DNA of 64,000 nucleotides from Clostridium psychrophilum (GCF_018861705.1 NZ_JAHLEC010000001.1:124001-188000); one strand, 5' to 3'; counted from the stretch's first letter, positions 44,071-53,054 are shown. Notes: generated from the sequence alone by a model not told the origin. A program made the numbers and translations.

Positions 44071-45231
44071 TTACATGTACTTCCTTATTTTTACAACTTC
44101 ATCTTTATGAATATAAACTCTTGGTACTCGTTTACCTATCATACAAACTACTTCGTAACTAATAGTACCTATTAAATTTGCTATTGTATCTGCTGTGAAT
44201 TTTTTATCTCCATCTTCACCTATAAGTATAACCTCATCTCCAACTTTTACTCCATTAATTTCAGTAACATCAATCATGCATTGATCCATACAAATCTTAC
44301 CTATTACTGGAGCAAATTCACCCTTTAAGATTACTTTTCCCTTTTCAAATAAATACCTTGTATATCCATCAGCGTACCCAATTGGAAGAGTAGCTATAAT
44401 ACTTTCTCTATGAGTTTGATACTTTCTACCGTAACTTACATATTCTCCTGGTGGTAATGTTTTTATGTGTACTACATTTGTTTTTAATGTCATTACTGGT
44501 TTTAAATCTATTTTTTCTTTATTTACCTCGTCAGATGGGTAATATCCATATATTATTATACCTGGACGTACTGCCTCATAATGAGTTTCTGGCATATCTA
44601 TAATAGCTGCACTGTTGGCAATATGCCTCATCTTTATGTACACTTTTTTAGCTTTTAACTTTTCATAAAAGTCATCGTACTTTCTAATTTGTTCATAAGT
44701 ATATGTCTTATCTTTTTCATCAGCGGTCGAAAAGTGGCAAAACATGCCTACAATATTTATATTAGGTAATTTGCTTATATTGTATACTTCTTTAGCACTC
44801 TCATCGTTAGGTATATATCCTATTCTCCCCATACCTGTATCTAATGCTATATGGATTTTAGCTATCTTATTTTCTTTTACAGCCATCTCTGATAATTCAC
44901 TAGCAAATTTATAAGAACATACAGTTTGTTCAATATCATATTTTAATAAATTATCTATTAAATCTGGTGGTGTAAATCCTAAAATCATTATTGGACATTC
45001 TATACCTGAACGCCTTAATTCCACTGCTTCGCTTTGGATTGCTACTGCTAACATATCAGCACCATTTTCTAGAAGCACTGGTGCAACATCTACTGCTCCA
45101 TGCCCATAAGCATCCGCTTTTACAACAGCTATAATATCTTTACTTTTAGAGAGTCTTCTAATCTCTCTCATATTATGAGCTAATTTATCTAAATCAATTT
45201 CTGCCCATACAGGCCTTAAATGTCTAAACAT
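44071..45231 (-). CDS. alr: Alanine racemase
   Basis: PLP enzyme making D-alanine for peptidoglycan; alternatively a spore-specific isozyme affecting germination. The 386 residues have PLP-Lys38 in VVKADAYGHG, the barrel (1-240) and the C-terminal beta domain with the second catalytic Tyr in YVSYGRKYQT near 265 and the GKICMDQCMIDVT segment near 310. The ATG at 45231 follows GAGGTGAAGGTC; an upstream in-frame GTG is too near the RBS. It lies 38 bp downstream of the GerS/YdcC-like gene and upstream of mazEF, as in Bacillus (acpS-ydcC-alr-ndoAI-ndoA). Confidence 0.96.
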   Translation of the reverse strand: MFRHLRPVWAEIDLDKLAHNMREIRRLSKSKDIIAVVKADAYGHGAVDVAPVLLENGADMLAVAIQSEAVELRRSGIECPIMILGFTPPDLIDNLLKYDIEQTVCSYKFASELSEMAVKENKIAKIHIALDTGMGRIGYIPNDESAKEVYNISKLPNINIVGMFCHFSTADEKDKTYTYEQIRKYDDFYEKLKAKKVYIKMRHIANSAAIIDMPETHYEAVRPGIIIYGYYPSDEVNKEKIDLKPVMTLKTNVVHIKTLPPGEYVSYGRKYQTHRESIIATLPIGYADGYTRYLFEKGKVILKGEFAPVIGKICMDQCMIDVTEINGVKVGDEVILIGEDGDKKFTADTIANLIGTISYEVVCMIGKRVPRVYIHKDEVVKIRKYM

Positions 45232-45269
45232 GACCTTCACCTCATTTGTTTATTTCACTTAACTTCAAA

Positions 45270-45884
45270 CTAACGAATTTTGAACTCTGACGGATTGATT
45301 TTTACATTGGCAAGAAAATTGGTATATGTTATACCTATCTTTTCTTTATTATCAATATCATAAATGAGCATTTTTTCTGGTAGCATGCTTTTATTGTTAA
45401 CATATAGCAATGCTTTATTAATGTTTTTGTTATTACCAGGTATGAATAGATTTATTACTGTGTATTCAATACCATTGATAGTTTTTGTAGAATATTCTAT
45501 TTTCTCATTAGTATATAATAATCCTATGTATTCACCAATAAAACTTAGCTTAAGTACTCCATCAAAATCCTTTTCTTGTACATATTTTGCTCCATTGTTT
45601 TTATCACTAACATAAATTTTGTTATCATTTTTGTAAATAAACGTTCTACTTTTATTTAGCTCTAATTTGTATCCGCCTCCTTGCTTATACGTTTGTTTAG
45701 CCTTATATCTAATTGTTTGTTTGTCGTTCTTTACATCCATAGTCAAATTTGTAGTATAACTTTCCATATTTTTTAAATAAGTTGTAACATCATTATTGTC
45801 TTTTGGTTTTTTACCACAGGAAGTTAATATCATTGAACTTAAAATAAGTAAAAAACTTAATAATAACAGTATACTTCTTTTCAT
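45270..45884 (-). CDS. GerS/YdcC-like LolA-fold lipoprotein
   Basis: A 204-residue lipoprotein: signal peptide with lipobox ILTSC (Cys near residue 23), then a LolA/LppX-like beta-rich domain (TLTMDVKNDKQTIRYKAKQTYKQGG-type strands; key part YKAKQTYKQGGGYKLEL). In C. difficile the lipoprotein GerS is encoded next to alr2 and is needed for cortex modification during spore formation; in Bacillus, ydcC sits between acpS and alr. The same position and fold here support a forespore/mother-cell envelope role, but the assignment to GerS proper is inferred from context. RBS CTAGGAGGACAAC. Confidence 0.75.
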   Translation of the reverse strand: MKRSILLLLSFLLILSSMILTSCGKKPKDNNDVTTYLKNMESYTTNLTMDVKNDKQTIRYKAKQTYKQGGGYKLELNKSRTFIYKNDNKIYVSDKNNGAKYVQEKDFDGVLKLSFIGEYIGLLYTNEKIEYSTKTINGIEYTVINLFIPGNNKNINKALLYVNNKSMLPEKMLIYDIDNKEKIGITYTNFLANVKINPSEFKIR

Positions 45885-46075
45885 TGTTGTCCTCCTAGTA
45901 TTACTCTAGAGATACAAATATAATTATAAATTGTTATCTGCGTAAATAAACTCACTCTACAATTAATACTATTACTAATACTTTAATACTATTACTAAAC
46001 TAACAACGAAATTTAAAAAACATTTAATTACTACACTGAAAACCTATTTAACAAATCTGAGACCATTATACTGAA

Positions 46076-46125
46076 TTTGTTGCATCTTCTACGAAGATGT
46101 TACAGAGGCCCAGGAGATGATTTAA
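46076..46125 (-). repeat. Structured repeat, 5' part only
   Basis: Minus-strand TTAAATCATCTCCTGGGCC then CATCTTC-GTA-GAAGATG and CAACAAATTC. The stem CATCTTC/GAAGATG replaces CATCTC/GAGATG of copy 7637, again keeping pairing. It lies about 15 bp after the acpS stop. Confidence 0.8.
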
Positions 46126-46139
46126 CAGTTTGCACATAC

Positions 46140-46526
46140 TTATTTAACTTTTTTATGTACTTCTAATATAGCATATGCTATAGCACTGTCTTGCCCATGA
46201 GATATACTAAGATGAATATTGTATTCTCCTTCTTTTTTAGCTATTAATTTAGCTTTCCCTTTTAAAATTACTATTGGTTTTCCAAGAATTGTTCTTTCAA
46301 TTTCAATATCCTTAAATTCAAACCCCCTAAATCCTGTACCTAACGCTTTTGCTACTGCTTCTTTCGCAGCAAATCTTCCCGCAATATATTCTGGCCTTAG
46401 GTTTCTGCTTGTAAGATATTCTAGTTCAGATGCTGTAAAAATTTTTTCTAGAAATTTATCATTGCTCTCGATAACTTTTTTTATACGTCTTATTTCAACT
46501 ATATCGGTACCTACGCCGAAAATCAT
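46140..46526 (-). CDS. acpS: Holo-[acyl-carrier-protein] synthase
   Basis: Transfers 4'-phosphopantetheine from CoA to ACP, enabling fatty acid synthesis. The 128 residues show GVGTDIVEIRRI with Mg-ligand Asp8 and FAAKEAVAKALGTGFRG with Glu56, plus the C-terminal HLSISHGQDSAIAYAIL. The ATG at 46526 follows GTGGGAGTGATAGTT; GTG codons upstream are part of the RBS area. Head of the conserved acpS-lipoprotein-alr-mazEF order, though a 255-bp spacer with a structured repeat separates it from the lipoprotein gene. Confidence 0.95.
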   Translation of the reverse strand: MIFGVGTDIVEIRRIKKVIESNDKFLEKIFTASELEYLTSRNLRPEYIAGRFAAKEAVAKALGTGFRGFEFKDIEIERTILGKPIVILKGKAKLIAKKEGEYNIHLSISHGQDSAIAYAILEVHKKVK

Positions 46527-46758
46527 AACTATCACTCCCACTCGTTAATTTATGATTTTGATCTTTAATTTTTATATTATAAAAATTATAGATTTAGACT
46601 TTATAAGTATAAATCTATAATAATACAATGATATAGTAAAATTACGATTATTTATAGTCTTATTTTTTGTTTTCAATATATTATTTTATTTAATACACAA
46701 CTATTCTTGTTATTATGCGATTTATTTGTTATTATTTACCATATGTATACAACCCTAT

Positions 46759-46797
46759 AAAAAAAAAGAGCAGTCCCTCTGAAGGAGGAGCGGCTCC
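46759..46797 (-). terminator. Terminator of the DUF6514-like gene
   Basis: GAGCCGCTCCTC/GAGGGACTGCTC hairpin, loop CTTCA, then nine T on the minus strand. Confidence 0.85.
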
Positions 46798-46823
46798 TAA
46801 ATATGTTAGACTAATTTACAATA

Positions 46824-47177
46824 TTAGCAAGTAGCTATGTCCTTTAATGTCTCATCGAAATCACTAGTATACTCATCAATATACTCACCTAATATATCAA
46901 TCATGTGAATTGGTGATACTGTGTTATCATATACCATTTTTAATAGATTTTTAACTTTATATCTTTGTGGACTTATATTTTCTACACAATCTCTTTGTAT
47001 CCGAACAACTTTATCATTAACAATCTCTTGTGATTCTATTTCAATACCATATGCTTGTACCTTAGTAAGTTCACCATACATCGAAACACAAATTTGACTT
47101 TTTACTAGTCTATAAAAATAATTATGATTTACATCACCATCTGTCACTTTTTTTATTAAGTTTTCTAAAATTACCAT
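46824..47177 (-). CDS. Clostridial protein of unknown function, DUF6514-like
   Basis: A 117-residue soluble protein. Recognisable blocks are an N-terminal VKSQICVSMYGELTKVQAYG-like strand region, YGIEIESQEI, ISPQRYKVKNLLKMVYDN and SPIHMIDILGEYIDEY near the C-terminus. I believe this is the clostridial DUF6514 family but cannot verify it here. No signal peptide or membrane helix; ends in a Cys. RBS TATAGGGGGAAGACATT. It is monocistronic with a strong terminator. A 360-bp spacer upstream contains no other gene. Function unknown. Confidence 0.65.
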   Translation of the reverse strand: MVILENLIKKVTDGDVNHNYFYRLVKSQICVSMYGELTKVQAYGIEIESQEIVNDKVVRIQRDCVENISPQRYKVKNLLKMVYDNTVSPIHMIDILGEYIDEYTSDFDETLKDIATC

Positions 47178-47539
47178 AATGTCTTCCCCCTATACTTTGT
47201 TATGAGAATACAGTAACATTACTTTTTAAAAAAATGTGTCACTTTATGATATTGGTTTCAGAAATATTATCTTCCTAAACTGACAACATCGACCCTTTAC
47301 ACCCATAATGACACGATTAACACATAATAGTGAGTGAACTTAGTATAAGATGATTAAATTATTTTGTCGAAATTATAGTAATTTTATCTAAAAGTTTTTT
47401 ATGTAAAAGTGAATATTTTTTAACAAAACTTCATTTTTTAACCATAATTACGTTTACATAAGAATAATATAGCTATTTTATTAATACTTATCAGCTTGTT
47501 TGTATATTTTTTATTATTTTATGCAATATTCTTTTATAG
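47178..47539. other. Non-coding spacer upstream of the DUF6514-like gene
   Basis: No gene or clear hairpin. An exact TGTCGAA heptamer, the Spo0A-box core, lies at 47365-47371 inside TTTTGTCGAAATT; a 7-mer is weak evidence, but the position about 190 bp upstream of a clostridial gene makes it worth noting. Confidence 0.35.
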
Positions 47540-48139
47540 CTATTTATAAATTTTTTCTTTTATCCCTTTCACCATTCTATATCTATTAATACCAATATAT
47601 TTACACAAATCTTCCAATATTAATAATACCGCAATAACAATAGTACAATCATCCTTTCGATAATCCTCTAAAGCATATCTATTTCTATATATTATTAAAC
47701 TAGTTTTTTTACAACTAACTGTTTTATACAATTGATTAAGTGTAACATACAATATAGAATATGAAATTAAAATAAAATCTTCTTTTGATTTTTCACTTCC
47801 GTTAACTATCTCTTTAATAACTTTGTTTAAAGAAGTATTCTTATAATATTCCATCATTTTCAAGCTAAAATTATCCTCAATATATTTGCCTACTATCTCC
47901 GCATCTATAAGCGTTATTTCACCCTTAGTATTAAAAAAAACTCCGACATTTAAGTTCTCATTTTTTTCTTCATTTATCTCTGATAATATTTTTTTCATTC
48001 TATCATTAAAATAACTAGTGAATTCTCCTTTTGTAATAAAAAACTCAAGTTCCTTTGCAGATACAACGTATACTAATTCCGAAAAATTTTTATAAGCTTT
48101 ATTCAAATAATTTTTATGATCACCATCTATCTCGCTCAT
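47540..48139 (-). CDS. Hypothetical protein, 199 residues
   Basis: Not recognised. The ATG at 48139 follows GGGGAGATGTGGTT. The protein is soluble and mainly helical. The first third is charged (KNYLNKAYKNFSELVYVVSAKELEFF), quoted by its core NFSELVYVVSAKE; the middle has GVFFNTKGEITLIDAEIVG, suggesting a beta-hairpin; and the C-terminal part has hydrophobic helices FILISYSILYVTLNQLY and IVIAVLLILEDLCKYIGI that are too interrupted to be clear membrane anchors. It faces the fdpF promoter region divergently, with no operon partner. A sensor or small regulator is possible but unsupported. Confidence 0.6.
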   Translation of the reverse strand: MSEIDGDHKNYLNKAYKNFSELVYVVSAKELEFFITKGEFTSYFNDRMKKILSEINEEKNENLNVGVFFNTKGEITLIDAEIVGKYIEDNFSLKMMEYYKNTSLNKVIKEIVNGSEKSKEDFILISYSILYVTLNQLYKTVSCKKTSLIIYRNRYALEDYRKDDCTIVIAVLLILEDLCKYIGINRYRMVKGIKEKIYK

Positions 48140-48235
48140 AACCACATCTCCCCACTATTATGAATCCATTGAAAATTTTCAATTGTATTCTCTTTAGTGT
48201 GGCTAAATTAATATAAAGTATACTCATAACTGATA

Positions 48236-48277
48236 AAATAAATAATCTCCTACCATTAAATAAGAGATTATTTATTT
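48236..48277. other. Hairpin in the divergent spacer
   Basis: AAATAAATAATCTC and its complement GAGATTATTTATTT form a 14-bp stem with a 13-nt loop. It lies between divergent genes (47540 minus and 48517 plus), so it is not at an obvious transcript end; it may be in a 5' leader. Confidence 0.5.
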
Positions 48278-48438
48278 TAAAATAATAAATTTCTTAAACA
48301 TTTATTATTAATAATGGCATTAAAATTGTTATCTCGCCATACTTTTTAAATAGCAACAAAACTATAACCTAAAAAATATTTGCTGTAAAATAGAACATAA
48401 TTTCTAAGAATTTTTTGAACCCATATGGTAAATTATTA

Positions 48439-48467
48439 TTGCATTCTAAATATTCTTATATTATACT
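48439..48467 (+). promoter_or_regulatory. Probable promoter of the flavodiiron fusion gene
   Basis: TTGCAT (48439-48444), 17-bp spacer, TATACT (48462-48467), about 50 bp upstream of the ATG. No clear PerR or Rex box was recognised. Confidence 0.5.
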
Positions 48468-48516
48468 CTAAGTAATAACCATTATTTTTAAATAATTATT
48501 AAAAGGAGCGATATGG

Positions 48517-51066
48517 ATGAAAGCATTAGAAGTAAAAAAAGATATATACTGGGTAGGTGCACTTGATCCTAATCTTAGGATATTTGATATAATTATGTAT
48601 ACCCCTTTTGGTACTACTTATAACTCATATGTAGTTAAAGGCAGTGAAAAAACTGCGGTGTTCGAAACCGTAAAAGAAAATTTTTTTGATGAATACCTAG
48701 AAAGATTAGATTCTCTAAACATTAAAGTAGAAGATATAGATTATATAGTGGTAGATCATACTGAGCCAGATCATTCAGGCTCAGTAGGAAAGCTTTTAGA
48801 TATTGCTAAAAATGCCAAGGTTGTAGGTTCTCCTTCAGCCATAAAATTTCTTAAGCAAATAATAAACAAAGATTTTGAATATATAGCTGTAGGTGATGGT
48901 GAGCGTATAAATCTTGGGAATAAAACCTTATCATTTATTTCAGCGCCCTTCCTTCACTGGCCAGATTCAATTTTTACATACGTCGTGGAAGACAAACTAC
49001 TTATAACTTGTGATTCTTTTGGAAGTCACTATTCCAGCGAGGCTATGTTTAATGATTTAAACGAAAGTGATAAAAATTATAGGGAAGCCTTAAAATATTA
49101 TTTTGATGCTATTATGGGCCCATTTAAACCTTATGTTTTAAAGGCTATAGATAAAATCAAAGACCTTCCAATAGATATAATATGCCCAGGGCATGGTCCA
49201 ATTTTAAGAGATGACCCTTTAGGTATTGTAAATCAATACAAAAAATGGAGTCTCCCAGAAAAGTCCAAAGAAACACCAGAGGTTACAATATGCTACGTAT
49301 CAGCTTATGGTTATACGCAGTCTATAGCTAATAAAATAGAACAAGGCATAATCTCAAGTTCAAACTATAAAGTTAACATGTACGATGTTATTCATCATGA
49401 CATGAATGATATTTTAAAGAAAATCGATGAATCTGAAGGTATAATATTTGGTTCTCCTACCATAAATGGAGATGCTTTAAAACCAATATGGGACATTCTA
49501 ATAAATTTAAACCCTGTAGTTCATGGTGGAAAAGTAGCCTCTGCATTTGGTTCTTATGGTTGGAGTGGAGAAGCGGTACCAAATATAAAGGATAGGTTAA
49601 AACAAATTAATCTTGATTTATACCCGGAAATGGTGGTTAATTTTAAGCCCTCTGAAAAAGATTTAAACTTTGCCTATAAATTTGGTGAAAGTTTTGCAAA
49701 AAAAATAGCTGAAAATACAAAAACAAGTAATTTTCCTGTTAAGCCAACCACACAAAAAAGATGGAAATGTATAGTTTGTGGACAAGAATTTGATGGTCAA
49801 AGGCCACCAGAAATATGTCCTGCTTGCGGCGCAGGTGCTGATCAATTTATTGAAGTAACACAAGAACTAATATCCTTTAACTCAGAAAAAGAAGAAAAAT
49901 TTTTAATCATCGGTAATGGTGCTGCTGGATATTATGCTGCTGATGCAATAAGAAAGAGAAATAAACAATGTGTTATAGAAATGGTATCTAGTGAGTCACA
50001 ATTAACATATTATAGACCTTCTATTTCAGATGGTCTAAGTGAAGACCTTAAAGATGACACTTTCTACTTATCTCCAAAAGAATGGTACGTTGAAAATAAT
50101 ATAGCCCTAAACTTGGGTGTACAAGTTGAAAAATTAAATTCTAAAACAAAACAAGTACTACTAAATGATGGCAAGACTTTAAACTATGATAAATTAATTT
50201 TAGCAAACGGAAGTCAAAACCGAATCATTCCTATGGATGGTATTGATAAACAAGGAGTATTCACTTTAAGAGATTTAGAAGATTTAAATGCTATTAAGGA
50301 TAAGATGAAAACCGCTAAGAGTGCAGTAATTGTAGGTGGAGGACTTCTAGGACTTGAAGCCGCATATGAAATAAAAAAGGCTGGTCTTAAAATTTCAGTA
50401 GTTGAATTTAGTGATTCTTTACTTTGTAAGCAATTAGATAACGAAGGCAGTCTTATACTTAAAGCTGCAGTTGAAAAACAAGATATTCAAGTTCTATTAG
50501 GTGACTCAGTAACCGCTATTAATGGTATAACCTCTGTTACATCAGTTACACTTAAGAGTGGAAAAACAATTGATGCTAACATGGTTCTATTTTCAACAGG
50601 AATTGTACCAAATAAAAATATAGCTAATGAAACCAATATAAACACTAACAGAGGAATACTCGTTAATGAAAATATGCAGACCAATGTCAAAGATATTTAC
50701 GCATGTGGTGACATTGCAGAATTTGAAGGCACAGTGTATGGCAACTGGCCCGCTGCCGTGGATATGGGTAAAATTGCAGGTGCAAATGCAGTAGGAGATA
50801 CTAAAAATTACGTACATGCAACAGGTGCCATTGCCTTTAATGCTATGGACATAGAACTTTTGTCCGTTGGCAAAATATCTAAAGATCAATTTAAAGCTGT
50901 CAGCTCAAAAGATAGCGAAAATAACATATATAAGAATCTATTCTTCAACAAAGATATTTTAACCGGTGGAATCATAATTGGCGACAATAAATCCTCCGCT
51001 AATTTAATAACTGACATTGAAGAATCAAAAACACTTTCAGAAGTATTAAACAGCAATTTAATTTAA
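48517..51066 (+). CDS. Flavodiiron-rubredoxin-NAD(P)H:rubredoxin oxidoreductase fusion (FdpF type)
   Basis: A complete O2-reducing chain in one 849-residue cytosolic protein. Residues 1-250: metallo-beta-lactamase-like diiron domain with ligands His81, Glu83, Asp85, His86 (HTEPDH), His147, Asp166 and His226. Residues 255-398: flavodoxin (FMN). Residues 416-445: short rubredoxin with Cys418/421 and Cys434/437. Residues 460-849: FAD/NADH oxidoreductase with FLIIGNGAAG, a second VIVGGGLLGLEAA and YACGDIAEF. Electrons should pass NADH-FAD-Fe-FMN-diiron, reducing O2 to water. Multidomain enzymes of this class are known in clostridia. RBS AAAAGGAGCGATATGG. Monocistronic, with a terminator shared with the convergent gene. 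Confidence 0.95.
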   Translation: MKALEVKKDIYWVGALDPNLRIFDIIMYTPFGTTYNSYVVKGSEKTAVFETVKENFFDEYLERLDSLNIKVEDIDYIVVDHTEPDHSGSVGKLLDIAKNAKVVGSPSAIKFLKQIINKDFEYIAVGDGERINLGNKTLSFISAPFLHWPDSIFTYVVEDKLLITCDSFGSHYSSEAMFNDLNESDKNYREALKYYFDAIMGPFKPYVLKAIDKIKDLPIDIICPGHGPILRDDPLGIVNQYKKWSLPEKSKETPEVTICYVSAYGYTQSIANKIEQGIISSSNYKVNMYDVIHHDMNDILKKIDESEGIIFGSPTINGDALKPIWDILINLNPVVHGGKVASAFGSYGWSGEAVPNIKDRLKQINLDLYPEMVVNFKPSEKDLNFAYKFGESFAKKIAENTKTSNFPVKPTTQKRWKCIVCGQEFDGQRPPEICPACGAGADQFIEVTQELISFNSEKEEKFLIIGNGAAGYYAADAIRKRNKQCVIEMVSSESQLTYYRPSISDGLSEDLKDDTFYLSPKEWYVENNIALNLGVQVEKLNSKTKQVLLNDGKTLNYDKLILANGSQNRIIPMDGIDKQGVFTLRDLEDLNAIKDKMKTAKSAVIVGGGLLGLEAAYEIKKAGLKISVVEFSDSLLCKQLDNEGSLILKAAVEKQDIQVLLGDSVTAINGITSVTSVTLKSGKTIDANMVLFSTGIVPNKNIANETNINTNRGILVNENMQTNVKDIYACGDIAEFEGTVYGNWPAAVDMGKIAGANAVGDTKNYVHATGAIAFNAMDIELLSVGKISKDQFKAVSSKDSENNIYKNLFFNKDILTGGIIIGDNKSSANLITDIEESKTLSEVLNSNLI

Positions 51067-51073
51067 GGCACAC

Positions 51074-51113
51074 TAAAAGAGCACACAAGACTTATCGTCT
51101 TATGTGCTCTTTT
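51074..51113. terminator. Bidirectional terminator between convergent genes
   Basis: AAAAGAGCACA/TGTGCTCTTTT with inner AAGAC/GTCTT pairing, T-rich on both strands. It ends the flavodiiron gene, and the last codons and stop of the convergent membrane-protein gene are encoded inside it. Confidence 0.88.
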
Positions 51114-51808
51114 AAATTATACTTTCTCTTATAAATTTCAATTGCTCCAATTATAAGTAATATTAAAATTATATAAGGGATGCATGAGTACAGATATATC
51201 GTATATTTAAAAGCTTCACTCCCAATACTTTTTAAAATAATAAATCTTATTACACCAACAGTGAATATCATTAATACAAATCCATATGCTCCAGATTTGG
51301 TAAGCCCTTTATTCATAGTGTAAAGTCTTTGGTGCCAAAAAATCAGTGATGAGTTTTCCTGACTACTCTTTTTTATTGCAGGTATCATAATAAATGAAAT
51401 AACTCCCACTATTATAATCTGATCTATGGTTATTCCTATAGTATATGAGGAATTAAGTATTTTCCTTAATATAACCATAAATGCTGCAGTAACCATCATC
51501 CACAATAAACCCTTTTGTATATAATTTAACATTCTGTAATTTTTGCTTTTATTTTTTAAATACTCATTGATAATTAATTCACAAAATTCCTCATAATCAT
51601 TACCAATAATTAAATTCATGGGTTTATTTTCAATTTGAGCCTCTAACATCATATCTATAACCTGTTGCAGGATTTCTTCTTTTTCATTTTTTGTTAATTG
51701 GCTATTAAATATATAAGAACTTATACTTTTATATAAATACAAGTTGGTGTCATTTAATTTTTTCTGATATTTAACTCTAATTTGCTTAGATCTCCATTCT
51801 GTAAGCAT
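51092..51808 (-). CDS. PadR-partner membrane protein (HAAS/DUF1700-like)
   Basis: A 238-residue protein: a soluble N-terminal helical domain of about 90 residues (SSYIFNSQLTKNEKEEILQQ followed by IGNDYEEFCELII) resembling the alpha-helical HAAS domain that accompanies PadR regulators, then four hydrophobic segments (about 100-125, 130-150, 175-200, 205-228). The ATG at 51808 lies 4 bp after the PadR stop, with GGAGGGATAGTTG as RBS read through that stop. HAAS-PadR pairs are thought to sense an envelope signal and modulate the regulator; no downstream transporter is present here. The C-terminus (LKEHIRR) is read from the terminator stem. Confidence 0.72.
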   Translation of the reverse strand: MLTEWRSKQIRVKYQKKLNDTNLYLYKSISSYIFNSQLTKNEKEEILQQVIDMMLEAQIENKPMNLIIGNDYEEFCELIINEYLKNKSKNYRMLNYIQKGLLWMMVTAAFMVILRKILNSSYTIGITIDQIIIVGVISFIMIPAIKKSSQENSSLIFWHQRLYTMNKGLTKSGAYGFVLMIFTVGVIRFIILKSIGSEAFKYTIYLYSCIPYIILILLIIGAIEIYKRKYNLKEHIRR

Positions 51809-51811
51809 CAA

Positions 51812-52132
51812 CTATCCCTCCAATACATCATCAACGTTGTTCTTGATTTTATCCCATGATTCTATAAAATATTCTAATTCTCTATCCCCTTCTTCGGTTA
51901 AATAATAATATTTTCTCATTGGTCCTAAAGGAGACTTAATCATATTAGAGTAAAGCATTTTTTTCTTTTCCAATCTTATAAGTATAGGATAAACACTACC
52001 TTCAGAAATTTCTTTAAATCCATACACTATTAATCTTTCACATATTTTATAACCATACGTTTCATTATTACTTACGATTTTCGAAATACATCCTTCAAGT
52101 AACCCCTTCAATATCTGCGTTGAATTATACAA
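51812..52132 (-). CDS. PadR-family transcriptional regulator
   Basis: A 106-residue winged-helix repressor of the short PadR class: LKGLLEGCISKIVSNNETYGYKI, quoted by its core SNNETYGYKICERL, then GSVYPILIRLEKKKMLYSN (wing and recognition region) and SPLGPMRKYYYLTEEGDREL before a terminal helix. The start is TTG at 52132 behind AGGTGATTG; no ATG in frame lies near. Its promoter (TTGACA-17-TATGTT) contains one of two TACTTTGTATT repeats, so autoregulation is likely. It forms an operon with the membrane partner. Ligand unknown. Confidence 0.9.
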   Translation of the reverse strand: MYNSTQILKGLLEGCISKIVSNNETYGYKICERLIVYGFKEISEGSVYPILIRLEKKKMLYSNMIKSPLGPMRKYYYLTEEGDRELEYFIESWDKIKNNVDDVLEG

Positions 52133-52141
52133 ACAATCACC

Positions 52142-52194
52142 TACTTTGTATTACTTAATAATATAAATAAAACATACACCCGCTACTTTGTATT
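52142..52194. promoter_or_regulatory. Paired TACTTTGTATT sites, probable PadR operators
   Basis: Exact 11-bp direct repeats at 52142-52152 and 52184-52194, 42 bp apart (about four helical turns). Each core TAC-TTT-GTA is a dyad. One lies at the edge of the padR -35, the other near its start codon. Confidence 0.6.
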
Positions 52195-52199
52195 GTCAA
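52171..52199 (-). promoter_or_regulatory. padR promoter
   Basis: Minus-strand TTGACA (52194-52199), 17-bp spacer, TATGTT (52171-52176). Confidence 0.65.
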
Positions 52200-52226
52200 G
52201 TAGCTATATATAGTACATATATGTCG

Positions 52227-52304
52227 TTAAATCATCTCCTGATTCGCTGAAACATCGACTTAGAAGATACAACAATGAATTGGCGGCTTCTGAAGGAAAG
52301 TCCC
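52227..52304 (+). repeat. Structured repeat, rearranged copy
   Basis: TTAAATCATCTCCTGATTCG, then AACATCGACTTAGAAGATACAACA as in copy 28171, then CTTCTGAAGGAAAGTCCC, which is the hairpin-2 arm in the opposite orientation. This copy lies upstream of padR rather than at a gene end. Confidence 0.75.
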
Positions 52305-52488
52305 TAAAAATATGAAGCACCACAAATAAAATCAATTTAAACTGGAATATTTAGTAGAAAAGTACATAACATTATATAGAATATATTCAAATGCAAAATT
52401 GTACTATTTTTCTTCTTTATAAACAACTATATTTTCGTTATACATATAAAAATAGATATTCACAATAGAAATATGGGAGGTTTAAATT

Positions 52489-52920
52489 ATGCTAGAAATT
52501 ATAAGTATTATTTGTTATGGTGTTATAGGATTTGGGATTGGTGGAATCGGTGGTGTTGCATTTATGAATAAAGATGCAAAACGAACAATTAAGTTATATG
52601 ATAACTTTAAAAAAGATAAAAAGGATGAAATATTTTATGTAGAACAGATAAAAGAAAAACAACAGTTTCAAGTAAATCATCTAACAAAAGAAATTGCACA
52701 ATTACAAGCTCAATATAACGATGCATTAAAAAACATAGAATTGTTACAAATGAAATCTACAGAGGAACAAATAAAAATATATGGTTCAATTGATGAGGAA
52801 ATAGAAGAAATTTTAACTTCACATGAAATGGATAATGTGGTAGAAATTAAAGATGAAGATATAATTAAAACTTATGAGGAAAATTTTATTAATAAATACA
52901 AATATATAGGTGCAAAATAA
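52489..52920 (+). CDS. Membrane-anchored coiled-coil protein of unknown function
   Basis: 143 residues with RBS ATGGGAGGTTTAAATT. A single N-terminal Gly-rich membrane helix (about 4-26; GVIGFGIGGIGGVAF) is followed by a Lys/Glu/Gln-rich coiled coil (about 40-110; YVEQIKEKQQFQVNHLTKEI and onward) and an acidic C-terminal region ending IGAK. The plan recalls small cytoplasm-facing membrane tethers, but no family is recognised. It stands alone with a terminator at 53055-53087. Function not assigned. Confidence 0.65.
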   Translation: MLEIISIICYGVIGFGIGGIGGVAFMNKDAKRTIKLYDNFKKDKKDEIFYVEQIKEKQQFQVNHLTKEIAQLQAQYNDALKNIELLQMKSTEEQIKIYGSIDEEIEEILTSHEMDNVVEIKDEDIIKTYEENFINKYKYIGAK

Positions 52921-53054
52921 TTTCGTACCTGTATATTTTTGTTTTACATGAAAATAATATATTCTAATAATGTATTTCGCTAAATTTAACATTGTATACA
53001 TCAATTTAGTTTTACATAACAACGTCGATATAATGTGAAATGTGGTAATATATT

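Noticed and set aside
47365-47371. Spo0A box TGTCGAA upstream of the DUF6514-like gene
   Set aside because: A 7-bp match occurs by chance in a 64-kb AT-rich window (another lies inside ftsE); noted only as a possibility.
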